A program made the position numbers and the translations under genes. Of a stretch of 57,348 nucleotides of DNA, positions 8,655-17,409 are shown in pieces (position 1 is the stretch's first letter; every line of letters starts with the position of its first letter). The notes beneath the pieces were generated by a model. That model was not told the origin of the DNA. It did no database searches and worked only from the letters and a program-made list of their open reading frames with translations. The stretch spans positions 1 to 57,348 of the forward strand of contig CAYOYN010000004.1 of NCBI GenBank assembly GCA_964408235.1, read 5' to 3'. The DNA comes from SICU01 sp964408235. GTDB taxonomy: Archaea > Nanobdellota > Nanobdellia > Pacearchaeales > GW2011-AR1.

Positions 8655-8674
8655 CTTCTTATTGTTAGGTTTAC

Positions 8675-8745
8675 GCGCTGGTGGTCTAGTGGTATGATTT
8701 CGGCTTCCCAAGCCGACGAACCGGGTTCGATTCCCGGCCGGCGCA
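8675..8745 (+). tRNA. tRNA-Gly (CCC)
   Basis: 71-nt cloverleaf. Acceptor GCGCTGG pairs with CCGGCGC (one G-U), anticodon stem TCGGC/GCCGA closes the loop TTCCCAA with anticodon CCC, and T arm CCGGG-TTCGATT-CCCGG is perfect. Discriminator A at 8745; CCA is not encoded. Confidence 0.95.
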
Positions 8746-8788
8746 TATATTTAGAAAAGGTTAAAATGATCTTTTGACTTTAGACCTC

Positions 8789-9295
8789 ATGAAAAAGAAG
8801 GTTGTTGTTAATGATTTGATGCAAAAAGGTTATGTTTATTATTTAACTGCACCAATTGGAAAAAATTTTGATTCGGAATTTAATCCAGAACTTACCCCTA
8901 AACAAATGCTTTCTTTAGGAGTTTTTGGTGGAAAATATATGACTGATTGTAAAAATGAATTTCCAAAGGATTGGTTTACTAAAGCTAAACTATGTCATGA
9001 AAAACATGATCCTAACCTTAATTATTTTAAGGTAAATGCTTCTCAACCATTAAGTGTTTGGCTAAAGAATGATTGGATATATTTTGAGGATCCAAGAGGA
9101 TGGTTTCAATGGTATTGTAGGTATTATATGGGCAGGAGAATACCTTTAGAGGATCAAAGACAGATACGAAGATGGAAAGCTATTGTAAGGCACGTAGGCG
9201 CAATAAAGAAATTTTGTATTAAAGGAGACCTTTCTTGCAGAAGAAGACAAAGACAAGCTTTACTTCATTGGGCTTACGATAGTAGAAAAATATGA
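8789..9295 (+). CDS. conserved hypothetical protein with DPRGWFQWYCRYY motif
   Basis: 168 residues, soluble and very rich in Trp, Tyr and Arg in its second half. Notable stretches are DPRGWFQWYCRYYMGRR, DQRQIRRWKAI and CRRRQRQALLHWAYD. Such dense aromatic and basic blocks suggest a conserved fold that binds nucleic acid or a nucleotide, but I cannot name the domain. A TTG start at 8774 is possible; the ATG at 8789 is preferred. It follows tRNA-Gly on the same strand. Confidence 0.65.
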   Translation: MKKKVVVNDLMQKGYVYYLTAPIGKNFDSEFNPELTPKQMLSLGVFGGKYMTDCKNEFPKDWFTKAKLCHEKHDPNLNYFKVNASQPLSVWLKNDWIYFEDPRGWFQWYCRYYMGRRIPLEDQRQIRRWKAIVRHVGAIKKFCIKGDLSCRRRQRQALLHWAYDSRKI

Positions 9296-9299
9296 TTCG

Positions 9300-9319
9300 A
9301 AAACGTTTATTAACGTTTT
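9300..9319 (+). promoter_or_regulatory. operator-like inverted repeat over the MFS promoter
   Basis: AAAACGTT-TATT-AACGTTTT is a perfect 8-bp inverted repeat with a 4-bp spacer; one further pair of CG ends (9298-9299 and 9321-9322) extends it with a one-base bulge. Its centre lies 25-26 bp before the MFS start at 9335, exactly where the TATA box should be, so a dimeric repressor here would block TBP. Confidence 0.55.
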
Positions 9320-9334
9320 TCGTTAGTATAGAGA

Positions 9335-10753
9335 ATGGGTGATGAAATTAAAGTTGATAATTCTTCTGTACAAACCGAATCTAATTATTTGAAACATTCT
9401 AAAGAACATGCTCTTAGAATGAGTTTGAAAGAAGGCGCTACGCAATCGGTCGGAGTAAATATGTCAAGCGGTTTTTTGACCCCATTACTTCTTGCATTAG
9501 GAGGAAACAGTTTTCATGTAGGGTTAATGACCTCATTAAACGGGCTTTTTGATCCTTCCGGCGAAATTTACGGGAGTAAATTAATGGAAAAACATTCTCG
9601 TAAAAAATTATGGATGTATGCTAAATTATGGGTTGTGTTTTTACAAATTCCTACTCTTGCATTAATATATTTGGCATGGTCTGGAAAAATTACCAATCTT
9701 TTGCCTTGGGCAATGATTGCATTATGGGGTGTTTTAATCCCCTTTATTTATGGGGCTGGGTATGTTTCTTGGTTATCTTGGTTGGGAGATTTAGTTCCTG
9801 AAGAAAGAAAAGGGAAATTTTTTGCATATAGAAATAGATTGATAGGGATAGTTGGTTTAGTTACCTTATTGATATCCGGTTTTTTACTTGATTTATTCAA
9901 AACTAATGGTTATTTGCTTTTAGGTTTTACAGTTTTATTTTCTTTTGCGATTATATTTAGAATTGCTTCAGTACATTATACTAATAAAATATTTAACCCA
10001 TTTTTTAGGATAAATAAGCAATCCTATTTTTCATTTATTTCATTTTTGAAGAGATATGATAATTATGGTAAATTTGCCGTATTCCAATTTTTCTTTTACT
10101 TTTCTATGATGTTATCGGCTCCATTTTTTGCAGTACGTATGCTTGAAGATTTGAATTTTAGTTATATCACCTACACGATTGTTTCTATTAGTTCCACAAT
10201 ATTTTACTTGATGTTTGCCCCACTAGCAGGCAAATTTTCAGATAAATATGGTAATTTAAAGCTAATATATTTTGGAGCATTTTTACTTCCTTTAATTCCT
10301 TTATTATGGATGTTCTTTGAAAGTCCTATTGCTTTAATCTTAATTCCTGGTTTAGTTGCAGGTTTAGCAAATGCAGGATTTGTTATAGGTACGACTTCTT
10401 TTTCTTATAGTGCTTCATCTCCTCAGAAAAGAGCTTATTGTTTTGCTTATTCTGCATTACTCGTTGGACTGGGAACTTTATTTGGTAGCTTTATTGGAGG
10501 AATAATAGTTCAGTATCTAAATGTCGAATTTACTAGTTCTATGTTTTTTACTTTCATACTTTCTTCATTTCTTATGATTTGTTCTGCTCTTTATTTCTTG
10601 CCTAAATTAACTGAAGGGTATAGAAGCAAATTTGAGCCATTTCATTTAGATATCTTAAAACCTGGAAGGTCTTTTAATTCAGCTTTTGTATGGTTGAAGA
10701 GTTTTGCTCATTGGCAACCCCATATAAATAAAAATGGCAATCTTCAAAATTGA
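9335..10753 (+). CDS. major facilitator superfamily transporter
   Basis: 472-residue integral membrane protein with about 12 hydrophobic helices in two halves. A cytosolic loop of the MFS type (GSKLMEKHSRKKLW between helices 2 and 3, with an echo, GKFSDKYGNLK, in the second half) supports the family. The substrate cannot be told. The N-terminal 45 residues are polar and cytosolic. An inverted repeat covers its promoter (9300-9319), which suggests induction by its substrate or a stress. The zinc ribbon-Hsp20 gene follows closely. Confidence 0.85.
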   Translation: MGDEIKVDNSSVQTESNYLKHSKEHALRMSLKEGATQSVGVNMSSGFLTPLLLALGGNSFHVGLMTSLNGLFDPSGEIYGSKLMEKHSRKKLWMYAKLWVVFLQIPTLALIYLAWSGKITNLLPWAMIALWGVLIPFIYGAGYVSWLSWLGDLVPEERKGKFFAYRNRLIGIVGLVTLLISGFLLDLFKTNGYLLLGFTVLFSFAIIFRIASVHYTNKIFNPFFRINKQSYFSFISFLKRYDNYGKFAVFQFFFYFSMMLSAPFFAVRMLEDLNFSYITYTIVSISSTIFYLMFAPLAGKFSDKYGNLKLIYFGAFLLPLIPLLWMFFESPIALILIPGLVAGLANAGFVIGTTSFSYSASSPQKRAYCFAYSALLVGLGTLFGSFIGGIIVQYLNVEFTSSMFFTFILSSFLMICSALYFLPKLTEGYRSKFEPFHLDILKPGRSFNSAFVWLKSFAHWQPHINKNGNLQN

Positions 10754-10797
10754 ACTTATCCCAACATTTTAAAAGGTTTGAAGTACTATGTTTTTCT

Positions 10798-11445
10798 ATG
10801 TTTTCATCAAAAAAATGCAAGCGTTGTGAAGGAAAATTAAAGGAAGATTATAGTTTTTGTCCTTATTGTAGTCTAGACTTGAGAAATCCTGAGGCTGAAA
10901 TGCAGGAATTTGGGATGCTTGGAAAAAATGATTCTGTTCAGGGTGCTCCATTATTAGGTGGAGGGGGCATGGGATTGAATGATTCTATTTTTAATTCTAT
11001 TTTGAATAATGTGATGAAAATGATGGAAAATCAAATGAAAAATATTGGAACTGAGAAAATGGATTTTGGAGATTCTAAGCCTGAAATAAAACAACTACCA
11101 AATGGCATACAAATTAAAATTGGGCCACATACTCATCAACCTAAGGTTGAAAATAAAACTAGGGTGATTAGTGAAGAGCAAAGAGATAGGATGTCTAAAC
11201 TTCCTAGGGGACAAGCTAAAACTGAGATAAGAAGATTGAGTGATAAAGTGATTTATGAATTAAATACTCCTGGTGTTGAAAATGTTAATGATATTTTTGT
11301 ATCTAAGGTTGAAAGTGGATATGAGGTTAAAGCTTTAGGAAAGAAGAAAATATATTTTAATAGTCTTCAGATTGGTTTACCATTGAAGAAGTATTCTATA
11401 AAAGATAATAAGTTAACTATGGAATTTGGTTTGGATCAAAATTAA
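10798..11445 (+). CDS. zinc ribbon plus Hsp20/CS-like domain protein
   Basis: 215 residues in three parts. The N-terminal zinc ribbon has CKRC and CPYC knuckles (about 7-26). A linker rich in Gly, Asn and Met follows (50-95). The C-terminal domain is beta-rich (about 140-215, KVIYELNTPGVENVNDIFVS then LPLKKYSIKDNKLTMEF) and resembles the alpha-crystallin/CS sandwich of small heat-shock proteins. I start at the ATG at 10798, with TATA-like TTTTAAAAGG at 10767-10776; a TTG at 10750 overlaps the MFS stop. Probably a chaperone or adaptor. The domain pairing is unusual. Confidence 0.65.
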   Translation: MFSSKKCKRCEGKLKEDYSFCPYCSLDLRNPEAEMQEFGMLGKNDSVQGAPLLGGGGMGLNDSIFNSILNNVMKMMENQMKNIGTEKMDFGDSKPEIKQLPNGIQIKIGPHTHQPKVENKTRVISEEQRDRMSKLPRGQAKTEIRRLSDKVIYELNTPGVENVNDIFVSKVESGYEVKALGKKKIYFNSLQIGLPLKKYSIKDNKLTMEFGLDQN

Positions 11446-11533
11446 TATTTCTTTTTTAAAATAATTGTTGATAAATATTTTCTCTTGTTCTAATCTCCTT
11501 GTATTTTCGAAAAATCCTAGTCAATAATATAAA

Positions 11534-11617
11534 TGCGGGAACTAGGATTCGAACCTAGGTAAGCACTAAGCTATCACGGCCTAAACGTGACCCGTTTGAC
11601 CACTCCGGCATCCCCGC
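11534..11617 (-). tRNA. tRNA-Leu (TAG)
   Basis: 84-nt class II tRNA with a long variable arm. Acceptor GCGGGGA pairs with TTCCCGC, anticodon stem TCACG/CGTGA closes TTTAGGC with anticodon TAG, and T arm CCTAG-GTTCGAAT-CCTAG is complete. Discriminator A at 11534. No intron and no encoded CCA. Confidence 0.95.
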
Positions 11618-11640
11618 ATAACCTTTAGTGAAATGGATGG

Positions 11641-11650
11641 TCTTTAAAGG
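11641..11650 (-). promoter_or_regulatory. TATA box for tRNA-Leu
   Basis: CCTTTAAAGA on the minus strand is centred about 28 bp before the tRNA-Leu 5' end. Confidence 0.55.
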
Positions 11651-11656
11651 TTTTGT

Positions 11657-12184
11657 TTAGTCCTTGCCTTCTTTTTGTTCGTATTTTTTCTTTGAGACAA
11701 TTATTGCTTGGATTGCTTCTTTTTTGTCTCCAACGCCAAGGATTTTTACTTCCTTTCCTTGTAGTTTTTTATAGCTCTCAAAAAAATGTACTGCTTCCTT
11801 GATCTTATGTTTTGGTATGTCTTCTAAGTCTTGATATTCTGAAAATCTTGGATCTGCATCATATACTCCAATTATTTTAGCATCTGAGTCTTTTCCATCG
11901 ATCATTTTTATTATTGCGAGTACTCTCACCTTTGCTAAAGTTAATGGGTAAACAGGATGGGATGTAAAGACTAGGATGTCTATTGGATCTCCATCTTCCC
12001 ATAAAGTTTTCGGAACATAACCATAGTCTCCTGGATAGTGTACTGAAGAAAATAGGGGCCTATCTAGTTTAAGCATACCTGTTTCTTTATCCATTTCATA
12101 TTTATTTTCTGATCCTCTTGGAATTTCAATTATTGCATGAACTTTCTCAGGAAATTCCATTGGTTGTCTTATTTTGCTTTCCAT
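11657..12184 (-). CDS. ppa: inorganic pyrophosphatase, family I
   Basis: Hydrolyses pyrophosphate released by biosynthesis. Soluble, 175 residues, the normal length for prokaryotic PPase. The signature EDGDPIDILVF carries the metal-binding aspartates, GDYGYVPKTL precedes it and the acidic DADPRF lies downstream. It lies between tRNA-Leu and tRNA-Ile, all on the minus strand, each with its own promoter. Confidence 0.96.
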   Translation of the reverse strand: MESKIRQPMEFPEKVHAIIEIPRGSENKYEMDKETGMLKLDRPLFSSVHYPGDYGYVPKTLWEDGDPIDILVFTSHPVYPLTLAKVRVLAIIKMIDGKDSDAKIIGVYDADPRFSEYQDLEDIPKHKIKEAVHFFESYKKLQGKEVKILGVGDKKEAIQAIIVSKKKYEQKEGKD

Positions 12185-12257
12185 TTTTGTTTAGGGGAAT
12201 TTACTAGAAAAAATTGGTTTAAAAAGATGACGTTTGAAAAATTATTTGATGATTTAT

Positions 12258-12271
12258 GCAGTTAAAACTGC
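12258..12271 (-). other. hairpin just 3' of tRNA-Ile
   Basis: GCAGTT-AA-AACTGC, a perfect 6-bp stem, lies 4 bases after the 3' end of tRNA-Ile. It might mark the end of the pre-tRNA or help RNase Z processing. Archaea do not normally use hairpin terminators, so the role is unclear. Confidence 0.4.
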
Positions 12272-12275
12272 AAAA

Positions 12276-12349
12276 TGATCGTGCCAGGATTTGAACCTGG
12301 GACCCCTGCCGTATCAGAGCAGTGCTCTACCGGGCTGAGCTACACGATC
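12276..12349 (-). tRNA. tRNA-Ile (GAT)
   Basis: 74 nt. Acceptor GATCGTG pairs with CACGATC, D stem GCTC/GAGC, anticodon stem CTGCT/GGCAG closes CTGATAC with anticodon GAT, T arm CCAGG-TTCAAAT-CCTGG. Discriminator A at 12276; CCA not encoded. Confidence 0.95.
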
Positions 12350-12370
12350 AGAGAGAAAACAAATTGATGG

Positions 12371-12380
12371 TTTATAAAAC
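12371..12380 (-). promoter_or_regulatory. TATA box for tRNA-Ile
   Basis: GTTTTATAAA on the minus strand is centred 26 bp before the tRNA-Ile 5' end at 12349. Confidence 0.65.
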
Positions 12381-12460
12381 TGATTAATTTGGTCTTTCTT
12401 TAGAAATAATCTCTAAAATTTTAAATTTAAATAAAAAATATAAAAAAATAAAATGTTTAC

Positions 12461-12910
12461 TTATACTATCTTTCCAGCTATTGTTCCGGTAGATGTTAAG
12501 TCTATGCCACTTCCTGCTTTTCTATAGTTAATAGCAATGTCTCCCTTGTATGTACCGCCTACTGTAAGTGCACTTGCGCATGTTGCAGTGAAAGCTTGTA
12601 AGTTACTTGGGTCAACTTCTCTTCCTCCAGTCCATGTACATGTAACGTCGGGGCTTGAACCATCAATACTGATGCTTGTGACATTTAAGTCTTCACCACC
12701 GTTGTTTCTAAGTTCAAGATTAATTCCTGAAGCATTAATGTTTTGAGCATTGACATAGAAAGGTGCAGTAACGATTGCAGAATCTGTTACATATTTACCA
12801 GGGCTGAAAACTCCAAAGTATGCAAGAACTCCTATAGCGATAACCGCTGCTAAGATAGCCCATCCATAAGTCATAAGGAATTCAACAGCTGCTTGTCCTT
12901 TTCTTTTCAT
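12461..12910 (-). CDS. major pilin-like protein, class III signal peptide
   Basis: 149 residues. The start MKRKG is followed at once by QAAVEFLMTYGWAILAAV: a short basic leader, a prepilin peptidase site (G|Q) and the pilin helix with Glu at +5. The rest is a beta-rich, Thr/Asn-rich head. The start is fixed by a strong AAGGAGG ribosome-binding site 7 bases before the ATG at 12910 and by the pilin signature; a longer frame from 12997 is not used. It has its own TATA (12951-12960), so it can be made in excess of the motor genes upstream, as expected for the shaft subunit. Confidence 0.88.
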   Translation of the reverse strand: MKRKGQAAVEFLMTYGWAILAAVIAIGVLAYFGVFSPGKYVTDSAIVTAPFYVNAQNINASGINLELRNNGGEDLNVTSISIDGSSPDVTCTWTGGREVDPSNLQAFTATCASALTVGGTYKGDIAINYRKAGSGIDLTSTGTIAGKIV

Positions 12911-12950
12911 GATAAACCTCCTTTTTACATTCGTATAACTTTCTATTACT

Positions 12951-12960
12951 ATATAAACAT
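12951..12960 (-). promoter_or_regulatory. promoter of the pilin gene at 12910
   Basis: ATGTTTATAT on the minus strand would start transcription near 12929, leaving a leader of about 19 bases that contains the AAGGAGG site. It gives the pilin an internal promoter in the pilus operon. Confidence 0.55.
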
Positions 12961-12977
12961 TATTATCGATATTGGTT

Positions 12978-13904
12978 TTAAGAACAACTGTTTTCAAACC
13001 CCGTTAAGTTATATTCTATGATGTGGGCTTGATCAATTTTAAACCATGATGGCATTCCAGTTATTCTACAAGACACAGGATTATTATTTGAAAAATAAAT
13101 GTAGTCTACTACAGACTTATCTTGAATAGTTATTCCCTGATTTGATAACTGGGGTATGTATACCAAGGATTCTATTCCAAATTCGCTTGCAGAATTTGAA
13201 CCTTCTAGTCTGTTTAAGTAACTAGGTGCTTGAATGCTCGCTTTATAATATCTGTTTAATGTATGGTTGTTTAGATTGCTTATGCTTGAACCATTTGAAA
13301 ATGAATTAAATGGAGTTTGCTTTATTTTGTTAGTTACTATTCCTCCAGTATTTAGGAGATATAATGGGTCTTCAAAATCTTTAATTGGTATCTTTGAAAT
13401 ATATTTTTGAGTTTTGTTCCATGAGACTAAATTTCCTTGATCGCGAGCTTCAAGATTAATATCTAACACAACATCCACGTGCCAAGGATCCGTTTGAGTT
13501 AAATGGATTTGAGGGTTAGTTAGAGATATTTGAGCATTTACTTTTCCTGCTTTTTGTTGTATTGCCTCTTGTATGTCTGAAAATGTAGCCCCTATCATTA
13601 TTGGTTGTTCTATATTGTTATAGCTACCATTAAAAAATAATTCATTGAATGAATAAGTTGCATTTTGGATATAAATTCCTTGTTCTACAGATTCTGATTG
13701 CATTATGAATAAGGATCTAAATCCTGAAATGAACATCTGTCTTTCTAAATTTTCTTCTATTGAAAATATGAAGGTATTCAAAGTACTTATTCTATCGTGT
13801 GTTGAACTTCTATCCGAGTAATTTTTATAAAAAGTATAACTTATTAGGAAAAGAGAAATAGCTGAAATTACTATTAAGGTAAAGAATATTCCTTTTCTAT
13901 TCAT
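12978..13904 (-). CDS. pilin-like membrane-anchored surface protein
   Basis: 308 residues. MNRKG then IFFTLIVISAISLFLISY has the layout of a prepilin leader followed by the pilin helix, though without Gln or Glu at the usual places. The rest is a large extracellular, Asn/Ser-rich beta domain with many N-x-S/T sites. The ATG at 13904 overlaps the stop of the vWA gene (TAATG), with AAGGAG nine bases upstream, so its translation is coupled to that gene. Probably a minor pilin or pilus-associated adhesin; the function is inferred only from position and layout. Confidence 0.65.
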   Translation of the reverse strand: MNRKGIFFTLIVISAISLFLISYTFYKNYSDRSSTHDRISTLNTFIFSIEENLERQMFISGFRSLFIMQSESVEQGIYIQNATYSFNELFFNGSYNNIEQPIMIGATFSDIQEAIQQKAGKVNAQISLTNPQIHLTQTDPWHVDVVLDINLEARDQGNLVSWNKTQKYISKIPIKDFEDPLYLLNTGGIVTNKIKQTPFNSFSNGSSISNLNNHTLNRYYKASIQAPSYLNRLEGSNSASEFGIESLVYIPQLSNQGITIQDKSVVDYIYFSNNNPVSCRITGMPSWFKIDQAHIIEYNLTGFENSCS

Positions 13905-16900
13905 TAAAGCCATCTCCTTACTTGTATTTCTGTTGACCAAGGAAAAGGAATTCCTTGTACTTCTGTTGTATCTATGGTAACTTCATTTTGGTTAAATATA
14001 AAGTCTACTTTACCGTCTAAGTCTAAATCTAATTGTCTGAACAAGTTATATGCTGCTGTTTGTAATGCATCATTTAAATCGTAAATTGTTGTAGATGTTG
14101 AGTAAATGCAATTGTTCATGCCAGTGTAGTTTTGAGGAATTGATAATGTGATGTTAGTACTATCTTCAAAATAAATTTCCCATGTGCATCCATTCCTATT
14201 TGCGCTTATTGGGGAATATGCAGACATATTTTTGATTACTGTATAAATCACCTTATTGTTTATTGAAGATGTTTCATTAACTCCTGAACTTGTTGAAACA
14301 GTCAGAGATAATGTGTTATTTAATAACAATCTATTAGGATCTATGCTTATTGCATATGGGTCTCCAAGTTCTATGTAGTCATTTCCGTAATTGCTTAAAT
14401 TATACACTGTTTGATTATTTAATATTACTTTATTTGTCCATTTATCTCCTGAATAAGATATTGCAGTAATAGAAACTGGATTTGATTCAGAAGGTATATC
14501 AAAGTTTACGCTTGTTGAGTTTGAAAATGCTTTTTCTATAGTTATGGGTATTCCGAATGGATCTGCTTCTTTATAATAATTTAATGAAATATATGAGTCA
14601 GGGTAAAGTCTTGTTTGTCCCCCACTAGAATTAAAAGTTTGGGCGCTGTAAGTTGCTATGATGCTTTTTGTTATTTGGCTATAAATTTGAGTAAGTTGAG
14701 TAACATTACTTGCATAGAATCCTCCTGATCCGCAAGCAGCTATTCCTTGCATTGTTTGTTCTGCTACGCTTCCACTATTAACGTCTAGGGCGATAGCATG
14801 AACTGTTAAATTATAATTTGTTCTTGCAATGCATGCTGCTTGAATTGCTTGATCCTGTGGATCGTTTGTAGTTGTTCCATCTCCATCCCAGTCAGGTGAT
14901 GGATCTAAACCGCATGCTTCATTTGCTTCACCATCGCTCATTACAATCATCTCTCTTGACCTATTTGTTTCTACATCACATAGTTTCTGATTAAGAGTTA
15001 CATTTATAGCGTCTATTTTATAATTTATTTGAGCATTTTCTGTTCTGAAGCTTAATCTTGCAACATTGCTTCTCGTTGAAGCAGTTGACAATCCCGAACT
15101 TATTAGTACATCATTAACATACAAATTATATGTATTGGATCCAGGAGTGATTTCAGCTTTTATTTTGTATATTGTTCCTGTAGAGTATGGGGTAATTGCA
15201 GTATCACTGTTTCTTATTTGACCATTATACATTTTTAAGACGATATAGTCTTGATAATTGTTTGAACTGTCTAGGCCTTCAATATCTAATCTAAATCTTC
15301 CAGTGCCAGTATCGTGCCTTACTAAAAACTCTACATTTAATTTATCTTCTTGAGGATTGAAAATATGAGTGAATGAGGGGTTATTACTTCCTGTTCTTGC
15401 AATAACTGTTGCCCTGTTTCCTTCTAAACTGCTTGTAGTTATGTCTACTGTTGAACCTGATTGAGAAATTGTCCAACCCGAAGGATTTGCACCATTTGTT
15501 TGATCATTAAAATTGTCATAAAATATTCTTTGATCAAAGCAACTATTTGCTTTTAGAATCCCGCAACAAATACATGTGCTCCCATCAGCATTCCAAACAT
15601 TATTTGCTATATTTTTTAGAGTTTGACTATTGTTTGATAAATTATGGAAGTCTGACTTTTTAGCATAATCTTCAAAGCCAACAAGAGAAACTTTATTCCC
15701 TGAAATATTTAGTACTGCATTTATCAATGCATCTGTAGCATTTTTAGCGTCATTTATTTTACAAGGGGTTTCTCCTGGATTTGCAGAACCGCCCGGGCAA
15801 TTGTCCTCCATGCTTCCAGATAAATCTACTACTGAAATAACATCTAATTTTTGATTTGTATATATTAAAGAAACGTTTCTTAATCCCAATCTTATAGGAG
15901 TAGTTCTATTTGCTAATTGATTATAATTTAGCAAACCAGATAATAATGAGTTTGGTATAGTTACAGTTTGCCTTCCATTTGTAGTGCCATTATATACGGA
16001 TACATTTCCAATGTTAAGGAATGTGGTAAAATTACTTTCTAAATCTAAACTTATATCTATTGAAGTAGGAGTTCCTGGGATAAATAATCCATCATATAAA
16101 TTAATTAATCCTTGGACTCCTTGAAAATATTGTCTTTTTTGAGAAATTGTTGGTTCAGATTCATATTTTATTTTTAGAAATCCTCCTGCAATATACAAAT
16201 CTTTTGCGATAAACTCTAAATTGTTTGTACCACTTTCGAATTTATCTATATGTTGAAATAAATCATAATTTGAAGGGTTAGTTACAGAAGGAGATTTGGT
16301 ATAATTTCCTGCGTATAAACCATTAATATAAAGTTGAAAATCTTTGTTTGAAGCTAACTCTAATTCTGCATCTGTTATTGTTCCATTATAATCAGATGTT
16401 AGAGTTATGTTTCCATCACCGGCATAACCTCCAAAATAGCTATATGAATTTCTTACATTGCTTGATAGGAATGCTCTTGCAGAGTAACCACTTATATTTT
16501 GCCCAAGCATTACTCCGCTAATTATTTGTCTAGAAGCTTCTATTTGTTTTGCATTCTCAATTGCACTGCTATTTTTTGAAGAAACTAGGTTATTTTCAAG
16601 CCATATACCCACATTATCTTTAGTTTCTATTGTTGAAAGAAATTCATCAGCTATTCTAGAAGCTATTGTCAGATTAGTTACATAAAAGTTACCTATCTGC
16701 TCCAAAAGAGACTTATTTGGTTCTGTGATTATTCCTTCAGATATTAATGATTGAACATAACTGTTGTCAAATTCTTCTGCACTTATCGAAGATAAGCTTA
16801 CTAAGATGTCTTCATCAATTTTTGACTCTACTCTATTTTGTTTTAAATTAGGTATTGCTATTAATATTACGATAAAAATTATTAATAATGCTATTAAAGC

Positions 16901-16936
16901 ATCAATGCTAAAGAAGATTCCTTTTTTTACTCCCAT
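13904..16936 (-). CDS. pilin-anchored von Willebrand A adhesin with an inserted domain
   Basis: 1010 residues. MGVKKG|IFFSIDALIALLII resembles a prepilin leader and helix. A beta-rich region (40-360) follows. The vWA fold begins at IYTNQKLDVISVVDLSGSM, with the MIDAS start D371-x-S-x-S, and resumes near 655 with EMIVMSDGEAN (Asp 668). Between them, about 466-645, lies a separate beta-sandwich-like domain (FYDNFND, then FRLDIEGL and YNLYVNDVLI), which looks like a LamG/concanavalin-type fold. DWDGDGTTTND near 688 and DLDLDGKVDF near 980 look like Ca2+ loops. Probably a tip adhesin of the pilus encoded around it. Confidence 0.75.
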   Translation of the reverse strand: MGVKKGIFFSIDALIALLIIFIVILIAIPNLKQNRVESKIDEDILVSLSSISAEEFDNSYVQSLISEGIITEPNKSLLEQIGNFYVTNLTIASRIADEFLSTIETKDNVGIWLENNLVSSKNSSAIENAKQIEASRQIISGVMLGQNISGYSARAFLSSNVRNSYSYFGGYAGDGNITLTSDYNGTITDAELELASNKDFQLYINGLYAGNYTKSPSVTNPSNYDLFQHIDKFESGTNNLEFIAKDLYIAGGFLKIKYESEPTISQKRQYFQGVQGLINLYDGLFIPGTPTSIDISLDLESNFTTFLNIGNVSVYNGTTNGRQTVTIPNSLLSGLLNYNQLANRTTPIRLGLRNVSLIYTNQKLDVISVVDLSGSMEDNCPGGSANPGETPCKINDAKNATDALINAVLNISGNKVSLVGFEDYAKKSDFHNLSNNSQTLKNIANNVWNADGSTCICCGILKANSCFDQRIFYDNFNDQTNGANPSGWTISQSGSTVDITTSSLEGNRATVIARTGSNNPSFTHIFNPQEDKLNVEFLVRHDTGTGRFRLDIEGLDSSNNYQDYIVLKMYNGQIRNSDTAITPYSTGTIYKIKAEITPGSNTYNLYVNDVLISSGLSTASTRSNVARLSFRTENAQINYKIDAINVTLNQKLCDVETNRSREMIVMSDGEANEACGLDPSPDWDGDGTTTNDPQDQAIQAACIARTNYNLTVHAIALDVNSGSVAEQTMQGIAACGSGGFYASNVTQLTQIYSQITKSIIATYSAQTFNSSGGQTRLYPDSYISLNYYKEADPFGIPITIEKAFSNSTSVNFDIPSESNPVSITAISYSGDKWTNKVILNNQTVYNLSNYGNDYIELGDPYAISIDPNRLLLNNTLSLTVSTSSGVNETSSINNKVIYTVIKNMSAYSPISANRNGCTWEIYFEDSTNITLSIPQNYTGMNNCIYSTSTTIYDLNDALQTAAYNLFRQLDLDLDGKVDFIFNQNEVTIDTTEVQGIPFPWSTEIQVRRWL

Positions 16937-17409
16937 ACTTGAACCTCTAGGCTTATAGGTTTATTCTGATATATAGACACTCTTGAGACTTTTATGCTGT
17001 TTATTGTTTCTTCAGAAAGGAATCCTATTCCTTCAACTTCCAAACCGGATATTTCTATTGGTCTTGAAAAATTTATAAAATAATTATATTTTGTGCCTAA
17101 TATCGATTTAGTTCTAGCATAATCTGTGGTGGCTAGCTCATTAAAATATTCTAATTTAGTTTGATCAATTTTATTTTCGGTTAGTAGTCCAATTTTTGAA
17201 ACCGTTGAAGTAGTCCAATTTAATGGATAGCCTTCTGAAAGTAAATTATTTGCAACAGTATTTCCTTCATAAAGTAAATCTTCTAGTTTTTCTTGCTCTC
17301 CAGTTGGGTAGTTTATAGTATATAAAAAGAAAGCAATTATTCCTACTATAAAAATTCCCGTTGCAACTATTATGTCAAAACCCCATGCTTGGGCTTTTTT
17401 GTGATTCAT
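16927..17409 (-). CDS. minor pilin-like protein
   Basis: 160 residues. The basic leader MNHKKA is followed by QAWGFDIIVATGIFIVGIIA, a class III-type cleavage site (A|Q) and a hydrophobic helix. The C-terminal 120 residues form an extracellular domain. Its 3' end overlaps the start of the vWA gene by ten bases and its start lies directly after the KaiC-like ATPase stop, so the three are translated from one message. Confidence 0.68.
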   Translation of the reverse strand: MNHKKAQAWGFDIIVATGIFIVGIIAFFLYTINYPTGEQEKLEDLLYEGNTVANNLLSEGYPLNWTTSTVSKIGLLTENKIDQTKLEYFNELATTDYARTKSILGTKYNYFINFSRPIEISGLEVEGIGFLSEETINSIKVSRVSIYQNKPISLEVQVWE

